Origin: Fistulifera solaris
Lineage: Eukaryota > Bacillariophyta > Bacillariophyceae > Naviculales > Stauroneidaceae
NCBI GenBank assembly: GCA_030295235.1
Contig: AP026135.1
Coordinates: forward strand, 1-64,000
Direction: 5' to 3'
DNA: 64,000 bases
Below are positions 36,626-47,432 of this stretch, piece by piece; within the stretch, counting starts at the first letter, position 1; each line of letters opens with the position of its first letter. The notes beneath the pieces are model-generated. The model did not search any database. It saw only the letters and a list, made by a program, of their open reading frames with translations, and was not told the origin of the DNA. Made by a program: the position numbers and the translations under genes.

Positions 36626-37897
36626 ATGCCTCCTTTGCAGCGTATTCCTTCAAACCAAACCATTTCAGAGACTCGCACATCTGTTTCAACCCATCGTTTC
36701 AAGACAGGTCGGGACGATGTAAGCGAAAATCACGTTCAAGGCTGTTTACCCGTAATTAAAAAACGAGTCAAGAGGACAATAGCTAGAACTCCTTTTCTCC
36801 AGTCCATTCCTCCAAAAGACAACGTTGCGTCCATTGGACAATTTATGAGGTCTGAGATACGGATTGGTAAGAAACTCGGAGAAGGAGGTTACGCGGAGGT
36901 ATATGAAATTGAAGCGTTCGATCTATGCCCCGTGACGTCCAGTAAATACTCCAAAGATATGCAAACTATCCGAGCAAACTTTCAAAGAGACGCGATCGAC
37001 CCATCGACAGGAAGATGTCGCTACGTGATCAAGCACATGAGGAAAAGCTCCCTGGAAAAAAGTCGAGGCGAGTTTGCCACGGGAGTAGCGGATATGGCTG
37101 CGGAAGCATCCTATTTGATGCGTTTCAAGCATACCAATATTTTGTCACTTCGCGGCCTTCCCTCAAAAGGACTGGAGTCTCTAGAGGAGGGCAAATACGA
37201 CAGCTTCTTTCTAATCCTCGATCGGATAACTGAAACTCTCAACGAGAGAATTGTCCGATGGCGTTTGGAGGAAAAGCAAAACAAGAAAACCAAGATTTTA
37301 TACAGCAAACAAATCGCGAGTGCTTTGGAATATCTTCACAGCCATCGAATCGTCTACCGCGACATCAAGCCGCAAAATATTGGGATCGATTCGAATGAAA
37401 ACATTGTGTTGTTCGATTTCGGTCTCTGCCGACAACTCCCTGCAACGCCCGGCGACAGCAATGATGTTTACAAATTAGCGAGGGCCGGAACACGACGCTA
37501 CATGGCACCAGAAGTCGCCGCTCAAGCATCCTACAATTGCAAGGCTGATATCTACGGATGGTCACTTGTCGTTTGGCAAATGTTTACACTGGCAAAACCT
37601 TTCTCGGCGTACAACGAACATTCGCATCTCAAATATGTTTGCATTGGGGACGAGCGACCAGCTCTGAACCTTCTGGATAGCATGAAAAGTCTTCACGAGG
37701 ACATTTACTTTCCTGTACCGAAATCAATCAGGGCTATCCTCGTGAAGACATGGGATGCATCGCACACCAAGCGTCCAGGAATGCACTCCGTTTGTTGCGA
37801 GCTTGACAGCCTACTGACGCGCCAGACAAACAAAACTCCCAACCGATTCAGTCGTCTCGTTTCGGGAAACCGAAAAGTCCGTGTCGTCAATGCCTAA
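36626..37897 (+). CDS. Serine/threonine protein kinase
   Basis: 423-residue cytosolic kinase, one exon. After an about 75-residue basic N-terminus the kinase domain shows the glycine loop KLGEGGYAEVYE, the ATP lysine in RYVIKHM, catalytic loop IVYRDIKPQNIG (YRD in place of HRD), DFG as LFDFGLCRQL, an activation segment AGTRRYMAPEVA, and DIYGWSLVVWQM. An insert between the glycine loop and the lysine (about 45 residues, TSSKYSKDMQ...) is unusual. YRD occurs in active kinases. The pattern does not point to one subfamily; TKL-like or stramenopile-specific kinases are possible. ATG 36626 is the first in-frame ATG (MPPLQRIPSN). Confidence 0.9.
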   Translation: MPPLQRIPSNQTISETRTSVSTHRFKTGRDDVSENHVQGCLPVIKKRVKRTIARTPFLQSIPPKDNVASIGQFMRSEIRIGKKLGEGGYAEVYEIEAFDLCPVTSSKYSKDMQTIRANFQRDAIDPSTGRCRYVIKHMRKSSLEKSRGEFATGVADMAAEASYLMRFKHTNILSLRGLPSKGLESLEEGKYDSFFLILDRITETLNERIVRWRLEEKQNKKTKILYSKQIASALEYLHSHRIVYRDIKPQNIGIDSNENIVLFDFGLCRQLPATPGDSNDVYKLARAGTRRYMAPEVAAQASYNCKADIYGWSLVVWQMFTLAKPFSAYNEHSHLKYVCIGDERPALNLLDSMKSLHEDIYFPVPKSIRAILVKTWDASHTKRPGMHSVCCELDSLLTRQTNKTPNRFSRLVSGNRKVRVVNA

Positions 37898-38917
37898 AAT
37901 TATATTCTATAGAATACAGTATCATCAGCTCACGATTCTACGCCCCTTTTTTATCTTTATTACGGAGTAGATGTCACATGCCACTCATTAAAATATCTTG
38001 CTTCGGTTCTGCCGAACTCGTGACTTTTTGACGCGGGACGGATGTCAGACACGCTTTCATCACTCGCCCTCACTATGCTCGGATCTCGAATGACATTCTC
38101 TTTCTTGTTGTTTGATGTTTGATGGCTGATGATTGATGATGAACGTTTATGAATGATTCGAGCGCAAACGCAGGTAAAAGCGGAGAGGTGGTGGTTGTGC
38201 ACTGTTTCTACCGTCAACACTATTGTATCAACATTGTTGTGGGGTATGAGGGACTGAGGATTGTACGATAATTTCACTTCAATCGAGCAAGTTCAACTAG
38301 AAAAGCGGAACGCAGAAACGAAAGCACAGCAAAGTTCAAGATGGGAGATTTAGCATGGATTTTACCTACAATCATTCCTATTTCGGTGTCTTGCGTCTGA
38401 TAAAAGATGTACTAAAAGATAAATGACCATTTGTTGCTGAATAATTCTCGGAAGCTCTTGCCGCTTCCTATTTCACTTAGGTCCAGTTACCGTTTACCGT
38501 AATACGAAATACGAATAGGGAAGTCTGGAGTTAGAGTACCAGGTACCTGATACACTTGACTCCTAACTAACTCCCAACTTTTTTCCTAACTTGAATCTGC
38601 GCTTGGCACTGTGCGCTGGCAGTTGGCAATCAGCAATCCAAGTTTAATTATTTAGTGCGCCGTATAAAGTACACCTTTCTGTGCTTTTAGAATACCAAAC
38701 TGTCCCTCTCGACTTTTCTATGCGTCACGTACATCATCGGCTGAATACAACGGCGGGAGAAGCGAGAGGCGGCTCGGAACGCAGAACGCTCGCAAGTTCG
38801 CTCTCCGCAAGAAGGCTTATCAATGCAGTCCAAAGGTGCCTTGAAAGGTGTGCCTTGCTCATCAATCGGACAATCATTTCATCCAATTTATCTTGTAATA
38901 TAATACTGCACGCAACA
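37898..38917. other. 5' region of the first histidine kinase
   Basis: About 1 kb without a gene. An open frame runs in from about 38681 to the kinase ATG, but it has no ATG match to the paralogue and reads as Arg/Ser-rich sequence, so I treat it as 5' UTR. GTACCAGGTACCTGATAC occurs at 38536-38553. Confidence 0.55.
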
Positions 38918-40669
38918 ATGAGACACGACGACTTACTTATCACACTAGCTTACTTCTCCATCCCGATACAGCTGCTCATCTCGCTGTATTATTATCCGCT
39001 GTTGAAAGTTACCCCCAAACGATTCCTCGCGCTGATTGTGCTTTTTGCCTTATTCATTATGCTTTGTGGCGTGGGTCACTTGCTTCGAGCGTTCGGAAAA
39101 CACGGCGACGGCTTTGAACTCTTGAACGGCTTAACAGCAGCCATCAGCGTGACGACTGCTCTTTATTTGATTCCTATGATTCCTAATATCATGGCTACGA
39201 TCGAAAATGCGCTCGCTGAATTGAAAATGAAAGAAGAACTAGAAGAAATCAAGAACCGAAAGCTGATGACTTTCATAGGTTTCTTGTGTCATGAAGTTCG
39301 CAACCCGCTCTTTGCGATTACAAGCAGCATTGCATTTATGAAAGAAGGAGGCAACGAGAGTGATCGTGTCAATTGTCTTTGCTCGATTGAGCAAAGCGCG
39401 AATCTCATGCTACGATTAGTGAATGATGTGCTTGATATTAGCAAGCTCGAGTCGGGGAAAGTCGAGCTGGAGTTGAAAGGATTTAATGTTCTGGATCTGT
39501 TGAATGGGATATCCGCGTCTATCCAGACGCAAGTTCGCCATATGCGAGGCGCTACGGTGACTTTCACTTCTCATATAGGAGAAAATGTACCAGCAGTCAT
39601 CGAAACAGACCCCGCTCGGCTGCTTCAGATTGTATACAACTTGCTCTCGAACGCTTCCAAGTTCACTGAGAAAGGGAAGATTGATTTCATGGTAGATGTG
39701 GTACGCTATGATGAGGCTTTTGGAGATGATTCGCATACGGATGAATCATCACTGAGACGCTTACTGACAGGCGATGAGCCCGATTTTTCGGTGCAGTTGC
39801 TAGCGAGCGATGATCAAGCGTTCGTCTCCGGAAATCGTTCGGACCAACATGTTCTCAAAATCGTGGTAGCAGATACTGGGTGCGGAATCGCTCCCGATCG
39901 AATCAATGATATCTTTCGACCTTTCAATCAATCCAAAGTGTCAGATTTTAGAAAGTTCGGAGGGACTGGTCTGGGTCTAAGCATCATTGCGCAACTTACA
40001 AAGGTGATGTCAGGAAGGATTCAAGTCGATTCGAAAGAGAACGAAGGATCGATTTTCACTGTTTATTTACCCGTGCTAATCCCCACAACTCTCCAAGCAC
40101 CTCCGATGCTAGATACCGAATCAATACTACATGACTCCATCAAGAACAGTCGCTTACCGCCTATGCTCATAAATGAAGGCAGCATAGAATTTGAAGATGT
40201 AGTTGGACACGAGGCAGCATCTGCCATGGCAATTGCACCGCCTTCCGTCCGTGACATTGATGAGCTCGGAATTCTACCAAAGAAAAGTAGGGTTTTAGTT
40301 GTTGACGACAACACCGTGAATCGGAAAATTCTAGGACGAATGTTGGCGAGCTTCCAACTGGAGGTAGAGTTTGCTACAAATGGACAGGAAGCGGTGGATA
40401 TTCTCACAAGTGTACCTGGTTTTGGATTGGTATTGATGGACTTGGATATGCCTGTGTTAGATGGTATATCTGCAACCCGAGTGATTCGGCGAGACTTGGG
40501 TTTGACAGATCTGCCCATCATTGCCCTGACGGCATTTGCGGTCCAAACACAAGCGACGGACGCCCTGGATGCCGGGGTGACAGAATTTGCGACAAAACCT
40601 ATTCTCAAAGAGGACTTGCGACAGAAGTGCTGTCGGTATTTATTGAATAGGACAGACGAGATCGTCTAA
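38918..40669 (+). CDS. Ethylene-receptor-like hybrid histidine kinase (copy 1)
   Basis: 583-residue membrane sensor. The N-terminal three-helix domain matches the plant and cyanobacterial ethylene-binding domain: HDDLLITLAYFSIP (D5, Y12 and P16 line up with ETR1 D25, Y32 and P36) and FIMLCGVGHLL (C50 and H54 line up with the Cu(I) ligands C65 and H69). A short linker, with no GAF domain, leads to HisKA (FLCHEVRNPLF, His125), HATPase (YNLLSNASKF, DTGCGIAP, GGTGLGLSI) and a C-terminal receiver (VLVVDDNTVNRK, LMDLDMPVLDG with Asp508, TKPIL). All catalytic boxes are intact. Start ATG 38918 is chosen because the paralogue begins with the same MRHDDLLI. Ligand identity (ethylene, copper or another small molecule) is inference. 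A tandem paralogue lies 1.4 kb downstream. Confidence 0.92.
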   Translation: MRHDDLLITLAYFSIPIQLLISLYYYPLLKVTPKRFLALIVLFALFIMLCGVGHLLRAFGKHGDGFELLNGLTAAISVTTALYLIPMIPNIMATIENALAELKMKEELEEIKNRKLMTFIGFLCHEVRNPLFAITSSIAFMKEGGNESDRVNCLCSIEQSANLMLRLVNDVLDISKLESGKVELELKGFNVLDLLNGISASIQTQVRHMRGATVTFTSHIGENVPAVIETDPARLLQIVYNLLSNASKFTEKGKIDFMVDVVRYDEAFGDDSHTDESSLRRLLTGDEPDFSVQLLASDDQAFVSGNRSDQHVLKIVVADTGCGIAPDRINDIFRPFNQSKVSDFRKFGGTGLGLSIIAQLTKVMSGRIQVDSKENEGSIFTVYLPVLIPTTLQAPPMLDTESILHDSIKNSRLPPMLINEGSIEFEDVVGHEAASAMAIAPPSVRDIDELGILPKKSRVLVVDDNTVNRKILGRMLASFQLEVEFATNGQEAVDILTSVPGFGLVLMDLDMPVLDGISATRVIRRDLGLTDLPIIALTAFAVQTQATDALDAGVTEFATKPILKEDLRQKCCRYLLNRTDEIV

Positions 40670-42063
40670 GTCAAAATCTTCATCAGTAAATTTAGGAAGC
40701 TAGACACTAAAATGAACAATTATGTTGATCTATTTGGAGTTTTTCATCATTCTGAGTATGCTATGCCGAGGAAAGGCGCTAGTCTTCAGTGTCGTCGACG
40801 ATACAGTATAAAATGGCTTGAGTCCGACCAAAACCTCATGACTCACGACTCACGACCCACCATCGCAGGTGGTTGTTAGTTGTTGGTACTTGTAATAAAG
40901 CCTAAACAGGAAACTGCTCCAAAGGAGAATACTTTCACTCAACAACTATCATCATCATTCATTCTATGTTCTGAAAAAATTCCTACACGGAGTTTAAATT
41001 GACTCATGACCATCCTAGCTCGTCTCTCACTCATGCGCATCGGTACCCAGTCTTTAAGTAAAATTAATCGTTTACATAGTCACACACGTTTACCGGTATT
41101 ATTGCAGTCATTACCTGGTGAGAGAAAGTGAAACCCGACTCGGCACCCGACCAGCAGCAGATGGCAGATGTCTGGATTTTAGATTTTGGACAGCAGGGAA
41201 CAATACACTTCTTCAAAGTTCAATGCTCCGTGATGATGCAAAGAAGCTACTTTTTCGGAAAGAGTACCAAATACTGTAAACGTACTTCTTTGAAAGTCAA
41301 CGAAATTTTTTTTAACATTAAGTATTTATTCCAAATAAGATTCGGAATTCGGACGACTTGTTTCTGTGGCTTCTGGTCGTCAGAGACACTGATTGATGAA
41401 TCATCACTCATCACTACTTTGTATACACTATCACCTATCCCCTGGTGCCATGGTCAATGGTCAATGGTCACACCCGTTTCAAAAGAGACCACGTTTTCTT
41501 GGCTTCTTTGTTTTTCTTTTCCAGGTGAAAACAAGAAAACAATAGCCTACGACTACTACTATCCAGCCTACTCTATACTCTACTCTGCATCATCGATCAT
41601 CGATCATAGCAACTTTTGTCTTTTGTTGACACGTCATCGTTTTAAAGTACGTGGCATCCGGTCTCTAGGTCTAGACTTTGTACGTACACAAGACGCTTAG
41701 CCTTATTTTCACCCGACTAAGTGGAATTGGTTCTATAAAGAGTTTATGTAGCATTTTGTGTTACTGACTACAACCGGAAGCAACAAGTTGTTAAAAAAAT
41801 ATTACGTGACACGTGATACGTGATCTGCATTTTTACGTGCTTCGTTTCCGAAATTCGGAAGGTCAAGCTTTGCTGTATGGGCCGTGGTGGGTGTAGGTTG
41901 TAGAGCGATCAAAACGCGACAAATGTCTGCTCGCGGGCTTGCGGATTGCGGACGCTCGCGTTTGCCGTGGAGGACAATCCATTGTCTTCGTTTTATAGTT
42001 CAGAAGGACGTCGATTCGTAAATAATTGCTTGGTAACAAACAAACAAACAATAATCAACTATC
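40670..42063. other. Spacer between the two histidine kinases
   Basis: 1.4 kb with no convincing gene. A 190-codon frame at 41128-41700 has no ATG start and no recognisable motif. The spacer has its own A/T-rich stretches and CATCGATCATCGATCAT repeats (about 41590), and shows no similarity by eye to the region upstream of copy 1. The duplication therefore probably spans only the coding region, or the flanks have diverged. Confidence 0.5.
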
Positions 42064-43809
42064 ATGAGACACGATGACTTACTAATCACATTGGCGTATT
42101 TTTCTATCCCGATACAGATTTTGATTTCTTTGTATTACTATCCGCTGTTAAATGCTACGCCGATACGATTCTTGGCCCTTTTCGTGTTGTTCGCCCTTTT
42201 CATTCTGCTGTGTGGGATAGGGCATCTATTCCGAGCCCTTGGAATACATGGCGATGAATTCGAGCTCTTGAATGGTTTAACGGCCGCAGTCAGTGTCATT
42301 ACCGCACTTTATTTGATTCCCATGATACCCAATATCATGTATACGATTAAAACGGCGTTAGACGATATCATTCTACAAGAAGAATTAAACAAGAATCGAA
42401 AACTAATGGCTTTCATGGGCTTCTTGTGTCACGAAATACGTAATCCGCTCTTTGCGATAACGAGCAGTATTGCCTTTATGAAAGAAGGAGGCAACGAAAA
42501 GGATCGTATCAACTACATTTATGCGATCGAGCAAAGCGCTAATCTCATGCTGCGATTAGTAAACGATGTTCTCGATATTAGCAAGCTCGAATCAGGCAAG
42601 GTTGAGTTAGAAAGGAAAACCTTCAATGTTCTGGATCTTCTGAATGGTATATCAGCTTCCATCCAGTCTCAAGTTCGTCATATGCGAGGGGCTGCAGTTG
42701 CTTTCAATGCTAAAATCAGCCAGAACGTTCCAACTGTCATCGAGGCGGACCCCGCACGACTTCTTCAAATTATTTACAACCTACTATCGAATGCCAGCAA
42801 GTTTACCGAACAAGGAAAAATTGACTTTAAGGTGGATTTAATAGCTTACGAGGATGCTTTCGGAGACGATCCTTCCACCGAGAGCGGTGGACGGCGTTCC
42901 TTGCAGGACGATGAAGCGGATTATTCGGCACGTTTGCTGGAAAGAGATGACTCAGTATCAAAGTCGGCGTATAGACCAGAGCAACATGTCCTCAAAATTG
43001 TGGTTGCAGATACTGGTTGTGGAATCGCGCCAGATCGTATCGTCGACATCTTTCGACCTTTCAACCAGTCCAAAGTCTCCGACTATCGCAAGCACGGAGG
43101 GACAGGTCTTGGTTTGAGCATTATCGCACAGCTGGTTAAAGTCATGGCTGGAAGAATTCAGGTCGACTCGAAAGAAGAAGAAGGATCGACTTTTACGGTT
43201 TACCTACCTGTCTGTTTACCTTCTGCCCTGACAACATCCTCTGCTCTTGATACCGATTCGATCTTGAACGACTCGATTAAGAACAGGCGTTTACCGCCTA
43301 TGCTTACAAACGAGAACAGAATAGATCGCTTTGACGACTCGGAGAACAGCAGCTCGGATTCACCACCGCCGATGTCGCGGCCTCAAACTGACGACGTGGA
43401 CGATTTTCGACATTTGCAGACTGATAGTAAGGTACTAGTGGTCGATGATAACACGGTGAATCGAAAGATTCTTGGACGAATGTTAACGAGTTTCCATCTG
43501 GAGATAGAATTTGCAACAAACGGTCAAGAGGCGGTTGATATTCTTGCCAGCAGATCCGGATTTGACTTAGTACTGATGGATTTGGATATGCCTGTCTTAG
43601 ATGGTATATCGGCAACCCGCATAATCCGGAAAGAACTCAGATTGACCGAGTTACCTGTAATTGCTCTGACAGCATATGCCGTCCAAACACAGGCCAAAGA
43701 GGCACTGGATGCAGGTGTGACGGAATTCGCTACAAAGCCCATCTTGAAGGAAGACTTGCGCCAAATGTGTAGCCGATATTTACTGAAGCGAACGCAGGAG
43801 ATAGTGTAG
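42064..43809 (+). CDS. Ethylene-receptor-like hybrid histidine kinase (copy 2)
   Basis: 581 residues, collinear with copy 1 throughout. It has the same ethylene-binding-type N-terminus (HDDLLITLAYFSIP, FILLCGIGHLF, with the D/Y/P and C/H positions all kept), HisKA GFLCHEIRNPLF (His123), HATPase boxes (YNLLSNASKF, DTGCGIAP, GGTGLGLSI) and receiver (VLVVDDNTVNRK, LMDLDMPVLDG with Asp506). The segment between HATPase and receiver differs most (an acidic Ser-rich linker SENSSSDSPPPMSRP here), as does the loop after the N-box. Both copies thus look functional and diverged mainly in linkers. A single uninterrupted frame contains no homopolymer break. Confidence 0.92.
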   Translation: MRHDDLLITLAYFSIPIQILISLYYYPLLNATPIRFLALFVLFALFILLCGIGHLFRALGIHGDEFELLNGLTAAVSVITALYLIPMIPNIMYTIKTALDDIILQEELNKNRKLMAFMGFLCHEIRNPLFAITSSIAFMKEGGNEKDRINYIYAIEQSANLMLRLVNDVLDISKLESGKVELERKTFNVLDLLNGISASIQSQVRHMRGAAVAFNAKISQNVPTVIEADPARLLQIIYNLLSNASKFTEQGKIDFKVDLIAYEDAFGDDPSTESGGRRSLQDDEADYSARLLERDDSVSKSAYRPEQHVLKIVVADTGCGIAPDRIVDIFRPFNQSKVSDYRKHGGTGLGLSIIAQLVKVMAGRIQVDSKEEEGSTFTVYLPVCLPSALTTSSALDTDSILNDSIKNRRLPPMLTNENRIDRFDDSENSSSDSPPPMSRPQTDDVDDFRHLQTDSKVLVVDDNTVNRKILGRMLTSFHLEIEFATNGQEAVDILASRSGFDLVLMDLDMPVLDGISATRIIRKELRLTELPVIALTAYAVQTQAKEALDAGVTEFATKPILKEDLRQMCSRYLLKRTQEIV

Positions 43810-43965
43810 TAGCGGCAGCCAGGATGGCCGATTGTCTTTGTAAATTTCACCCACAATTCATTTTTCCGATGACTCCATTAAATGATAAGGACCTTTTCCG
43901 TTAATGATAAAAACATAGAACTTATGGCAACAGCACCATTGTCTTACACGACAGTCACATAAGTT

Positions 43966-44446
43966 TTACTTCTTGAAAGTCGAATACAACTGATACATGC
44001 CCCATATCGGAAACAGCCAAATCCCCCAGGAAATGAATCGTAGTGAAAGGATAGAAGCGTATTGAAGAAAAATAGCCAAGCCCAAGACATCCAACGATTT
44101 TCCTCCCGTCAGTTCACTACCTCTACTGCTCTTCGCGGAAACCGAAGTTGACGTTCCTATGGCAGCGTGCTCTAAAATACCCTTGTAAGCTATGTACTGA
44201 ATCATTATTAGAACAGCTAGTCCGAGCCCTTCCCATTTGAAAGTGCAAGGTCTTGGTGAAACAAATACTCGTATGGCAGCATAAATGAAATTGAGAACCA
44301 AAATGATTGGTTGATAAGTCGATGAAGCCGCCTGACGCGCTGATTTGAGACGATTTTGTTGTGAGACAATATTGTGGGAAACGAAAAAGAGGGTGAGTAC
44401 TTTAATAGTTACCTGCGGTGGCCTTCTTCGCAGCAGCTCCAGCCAT
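43966..44446 (-). CDS. TMEM208/SND2-like ER membrane protein
   Basis: SND2/TMEM208 acts in SRP-independent insertion of membrane proteins at the ER. Two exons: 44413-44446 (MAGAAAKKATA) and 43966-44339, joined across a 73-nt GT-AG intron (44340-44412) to give ATAARQAASSTYQPIILVLN. The 135-residue product has the family layout: a small basic start, paired membrane helices (LVLNFIYAAIRVFV and LGLAVLIMIQYIAYKGIL), a loop with GGKSLDVLGLAIFLQYASI, and a last helix ISWGIWLFPIWGMYQLY. The family is recognised from pattern and topology, not from catalytic residues. Confidence 0.72.
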
Positions 44447-45143
44447 GATTTCTCAGAGTACTACTAAAGACGAGACGATTCTTTGCAATTTTGTTATTGT
44501 TATTGTTTGCGAGACAGCTAATGATCATTGCAGCAGAAAATGATAATCGCTGTTTATTTATTGCGTCGCGGACCATCGTAGCTCAAGACTAATGACCGAA
44601 ATGCAGTCTTGCCCAAGTTGATAGTACAAAAAAATTCAACTGGCACAGTCGTTGTTAACGTTAGCCTTCCGTAAGCACTTTCCGACGAAAAGATAAACAA
44701 TGTAAAAGGTACCGGTATTGTTTTGTTTCGTAAACAACGTTGATTAAAGCTTGGAAGCGTGAACAGTAAATAGCAGCCAGTGCGTATAAAGTCATAAAGA
44801 AATGTTACTCATGACTGAAATTCAGTCGTGGTAAAATGGTTGCCTAAATTTTGAGGCTGCAGTAATTATTGGAAAACAACGATCGACCTCAATTTTCTAA
44901 GTAAACGACCGAGGCGAACAATGAAAATGATGTTGATGGTTATCTCATGTGAAGAAGAGCAAATTGAGCTCATAATGTCTGCAGATAGAACCGATTGAAT
45001 CAGCGACCGGGAAGATGTTTTCCAATAAACATAAACAATTATCAAGGTTTGCCTTAATTATTAATAATTGGTTGTCGGTGAATCATTACGTATCTATTTT
45101 ATATTCATCGAACATCTTTTTTAAGGAAATGAAGTCATATTCT
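44447..45143. other. Promoter side of the TMEM208-like gene
   Basis: About 700 bases with no gene. Two members of the dispersed inverted-repeat element lie here: GACCGAAATGCAGTC (44594-44608) and GACTGAAATTCAGTC (44813-44827), 148 and 367 bases upstream of the TMEM208-like ATG. Confidence 0.6.
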
Positions 45144-45749
45144 TCAACTATATCCAGTCGAATCCAGATCTGGGAAGGCGATCCTGGATATTACGTTGAC
45201 GTTCGCGAAGCTGGGGGACTCTCGTAGTCTCGATTTCTTTTCTTGAACAAAGGTTCTTTCTGGAGACAGCTTAGCTCGACAATAGACCGGTGTTTTGTCC
45301 TTCAATCGCCTGCGAGTAGGGGTTCTTCCTCTCGCCTCTGTCCTTCTAGATGCAGAGAGGCTGAGATCATACTTGTTACTATGAGACTTTTTCCCGATCG
45401 GAGACAAGGCGACCCCGTTGAGGTGTTTTCTCACGTCCGTCAGGTCAAAGTTGAGTACAAACGACAAGAGCTTACTGAGTTCTTCATGACATGGAGAAGC
45501 CGGCGTGCTCCCTTCTGTGGAGCGCTTTGGAGAGACACATCGTCTTGGGCAAACCGGTGGCTCATCGACGAAGCGCTCGCCAACCAGAGACCATGTCCAC
45601 CTTTCGCAACCTGTGTTCGGAGAGCTTTTACGAAGCTGTTCATCTGATCTGTGTTTTCTAGCTCTCGAATCGAATCGTTCTGGTCGAATCGGTTGTTGAT
45701 CAGCTGCGTAGGAATGGAAGCGACTCAGGTTCAAAGAATGTCGATGCAT
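45144..45749 (-). CDS. Unrecognised basic protein, tandem family copy 1
   Basis: An uninterrupted 201-codon frame from ATG 45749 (MHRHSLNLSRFHSYAADQQ). I do not recognise a family. It shares blocks with the gene at 47433-48019: PIRPERFDSR, FVDEPPVCPRRCVSPKRST, an ELSKLLSFVLNF helix, R-rich RTPTRRRLKDKTPVY and a terminal FPDLDSTGYS. It is rich in Arg and Ser, with no signal peptide or membrane helix from this start. An upstream in-frame ATG (45824) adds a hydrophobic segment FLFAVCKLSFKWYPFSYSF that the second copy does not share. Conservation of blocks in two copies argues that both are real coding genes. Confidence 0.6.
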   Translation of the reverse strand: MHRHSLNLSRFHSYAADQQPIRPERFDSRARKHRSDEQLRKSSPNTGCERWTWSLVGERFVDEPPVCPRRCVSPKRSTEGSTPASPCHEELSKLLSFVLNFDLTDVRKHLNGVALSPIGKKSHSNKYDLSLSASRRTEARGRTPTRRRLKDKTPVYCRAKLSPERTFVQEKKSRLRESPSFANVNVISRIAFPDLDSTGYS

Positions 45750-47432
45750 TGCAAGTTTGATAAGAAATGAGTAAGAGAAAGGATACCACTTGAAAGATAG
45801 TTTGCAGACAGCAAAAAGGAACACGAACGGAAGATGTGGCGCGGATGATCTGATTTCTTTTGGTGGTTCCTGAGATTTATGATCGACGTACTTTTTGCGT
45901 CTTGGCAGTTGGCAGCCATCACATAAATTACCCCTTACATAGTCACACCCGTTTCAACTAGTTACTGGTAGTAGCACCCATCACACATCAAACTTCGTTC
46001 TAGCGTCCTTCTTAACGTATCTTTCGATGCTGGTTTTCTCGTATCTTTCCTTTCCTCCATCTTGCATTGTACATTTGAGGATCGTGATTTACAAGATGAG
46101 CGCCAGAAACAGAAAAGAGAAGTGCAACTGCATCATTCACGCCACAAAGGATACCCGGGCAGTACTTGATAATCCGATCGAAAGAGAAACTGCTTTCCGT
46201 GTGCAATAGTTTAGCCCGTAAGCGACGCGATCCTTTGCCACGTGAAGCACCAGTAGTAATCTGGATTCATGAGGCACTTTTTACCTCTTGTGAATCTCAA
46301 AATATGAATCTTGAATCTCTGTCCTCAGTCAGAATGTGAAAAAATCTCTAGCTAGAGACGAAAGATCGGGTCGATACGCGGAGGAACAGGAACAAAGTGG
46401 CGTCAAAAAAGCAGCAGCTGTGTCACGACCGTTAACTTTCGTCTTTTCGTACCACATACAGACGTAGAGCAGTGACGTCAATGGGTGGATGACGAAAAGG
46501 GTGCATGAAGAAAAGATGAAGGAGAACAAAAGCATGAAACACCTTGGCACTTGAGACACTTAGCGCCGAAGCGAACGAAGTTGAAGCCATGTAATCGATA
46601 CTTTTGTACAAAAGATGTGCTCTCAAGTAGCAGAGTCTCAGAAGCGGAGTGAAAGATGTAGTTTCTCACGCTTCTTCGAGGCCTTGATGCGGGTTTCTTG
46701 CTTCTCTTTCGCTCGCTCAATCGATGTGGCCTTTCGAGCCTCGCGGGCGATACGTTGTGGAAACTTTTCACCCAAAAATGCTGATTTGAGTCTTTTCATT
46801 CCCTCGTTCTACAAATCGCAGTGAAGAAAGTGAAAGCGCCAAACCTTCTATTTGCCAGATACGAAATAGATTTTGGAAGATTACCAGATACTTAGGGCAC
46901 GTGCTTTGGTTGCAGTCTTTGCCCAGAAAGCAACGTTTTTAGAAGTATCCGCCGCGTGAAAGCACGATTGTACAAAGGATATTCACCCGAATAGTGTAAA
47001 GATTGTCTCATTGATCAGCGATGACTATGTTTCATGTGAACCGTCATATAGAAGCGATTGCTCTATCTTGAAGCCCATCAGTCGGCAGTCTCTCCTTTTG
47101 TAAATCAGGGTCTCAATATTGGATGTGTCAGCGACAAATCGTGTGTTTGGGCTCTCAGATTGCTGTTTGACGTACAGTATTTGTGAGGTAACAGGAGGCG
47201 TGGTAACGAAAGAGAATGAAGGAACTTTAGTCACAGATAGGACTGACTTTTTTTCTCACGCAATTAAGCCGAATGTTTTCGGCGCACACCACGTTCTTTT
47301 TCGGTTCCAGTCCATTCGCCAATGAGGCTGCAATAAGGACGACTTTTCGCGGTACCACCACTCCTTACAGCAGAATCCTACACACGCCGCAAGAAAGTCT
47401 TGGAGATAACAAAACTATACTATGATCATTAT
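45750..47432. other. Spacer between the two copies of the unrecognised family
   Basis: 1.7 kb. The only frame with protein-like composition is a 53-codon one at 46638-46799 (minus), listed separately. No repeats or RNA genes were recognised. Confidence 0.45.
46638..46799 (-). CDS. Possible small basic protein or exon, 53 residues
   Basis: An ATG-initiated frame reading MKRLKSAFLGEKFPQRIARE then a Lys/Arg/Glu-rich helix (KATSIERAKEKQETRIKASK) and TGA. The charged, helix-like composition is unlike neighbouring non-coding frames. It could be a small gene or the last exon of one, but I found no convincing partner exon and no similarity. Low confidence. Confidence 0.25.
   Translation of the reverse strand: MKRLKSAFLGEKFPQRIAREARKATSIERAKEKQETRIKASKKREKLHLSLRF

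Noticed and set aside
38681-38917. N-terminal extension of histidine kinase copy 1
   Set aside because: Starts at GTG and has no counterpart in copy 2, which begins at the same MRHDDLLI; read as 5' UTR.
41128-41700. 190-codon plus-strand frame between the histidine kinases
   Set aside because: Begins at GTG, no ATG-based start or motif, composition like translated non-coding DNA.
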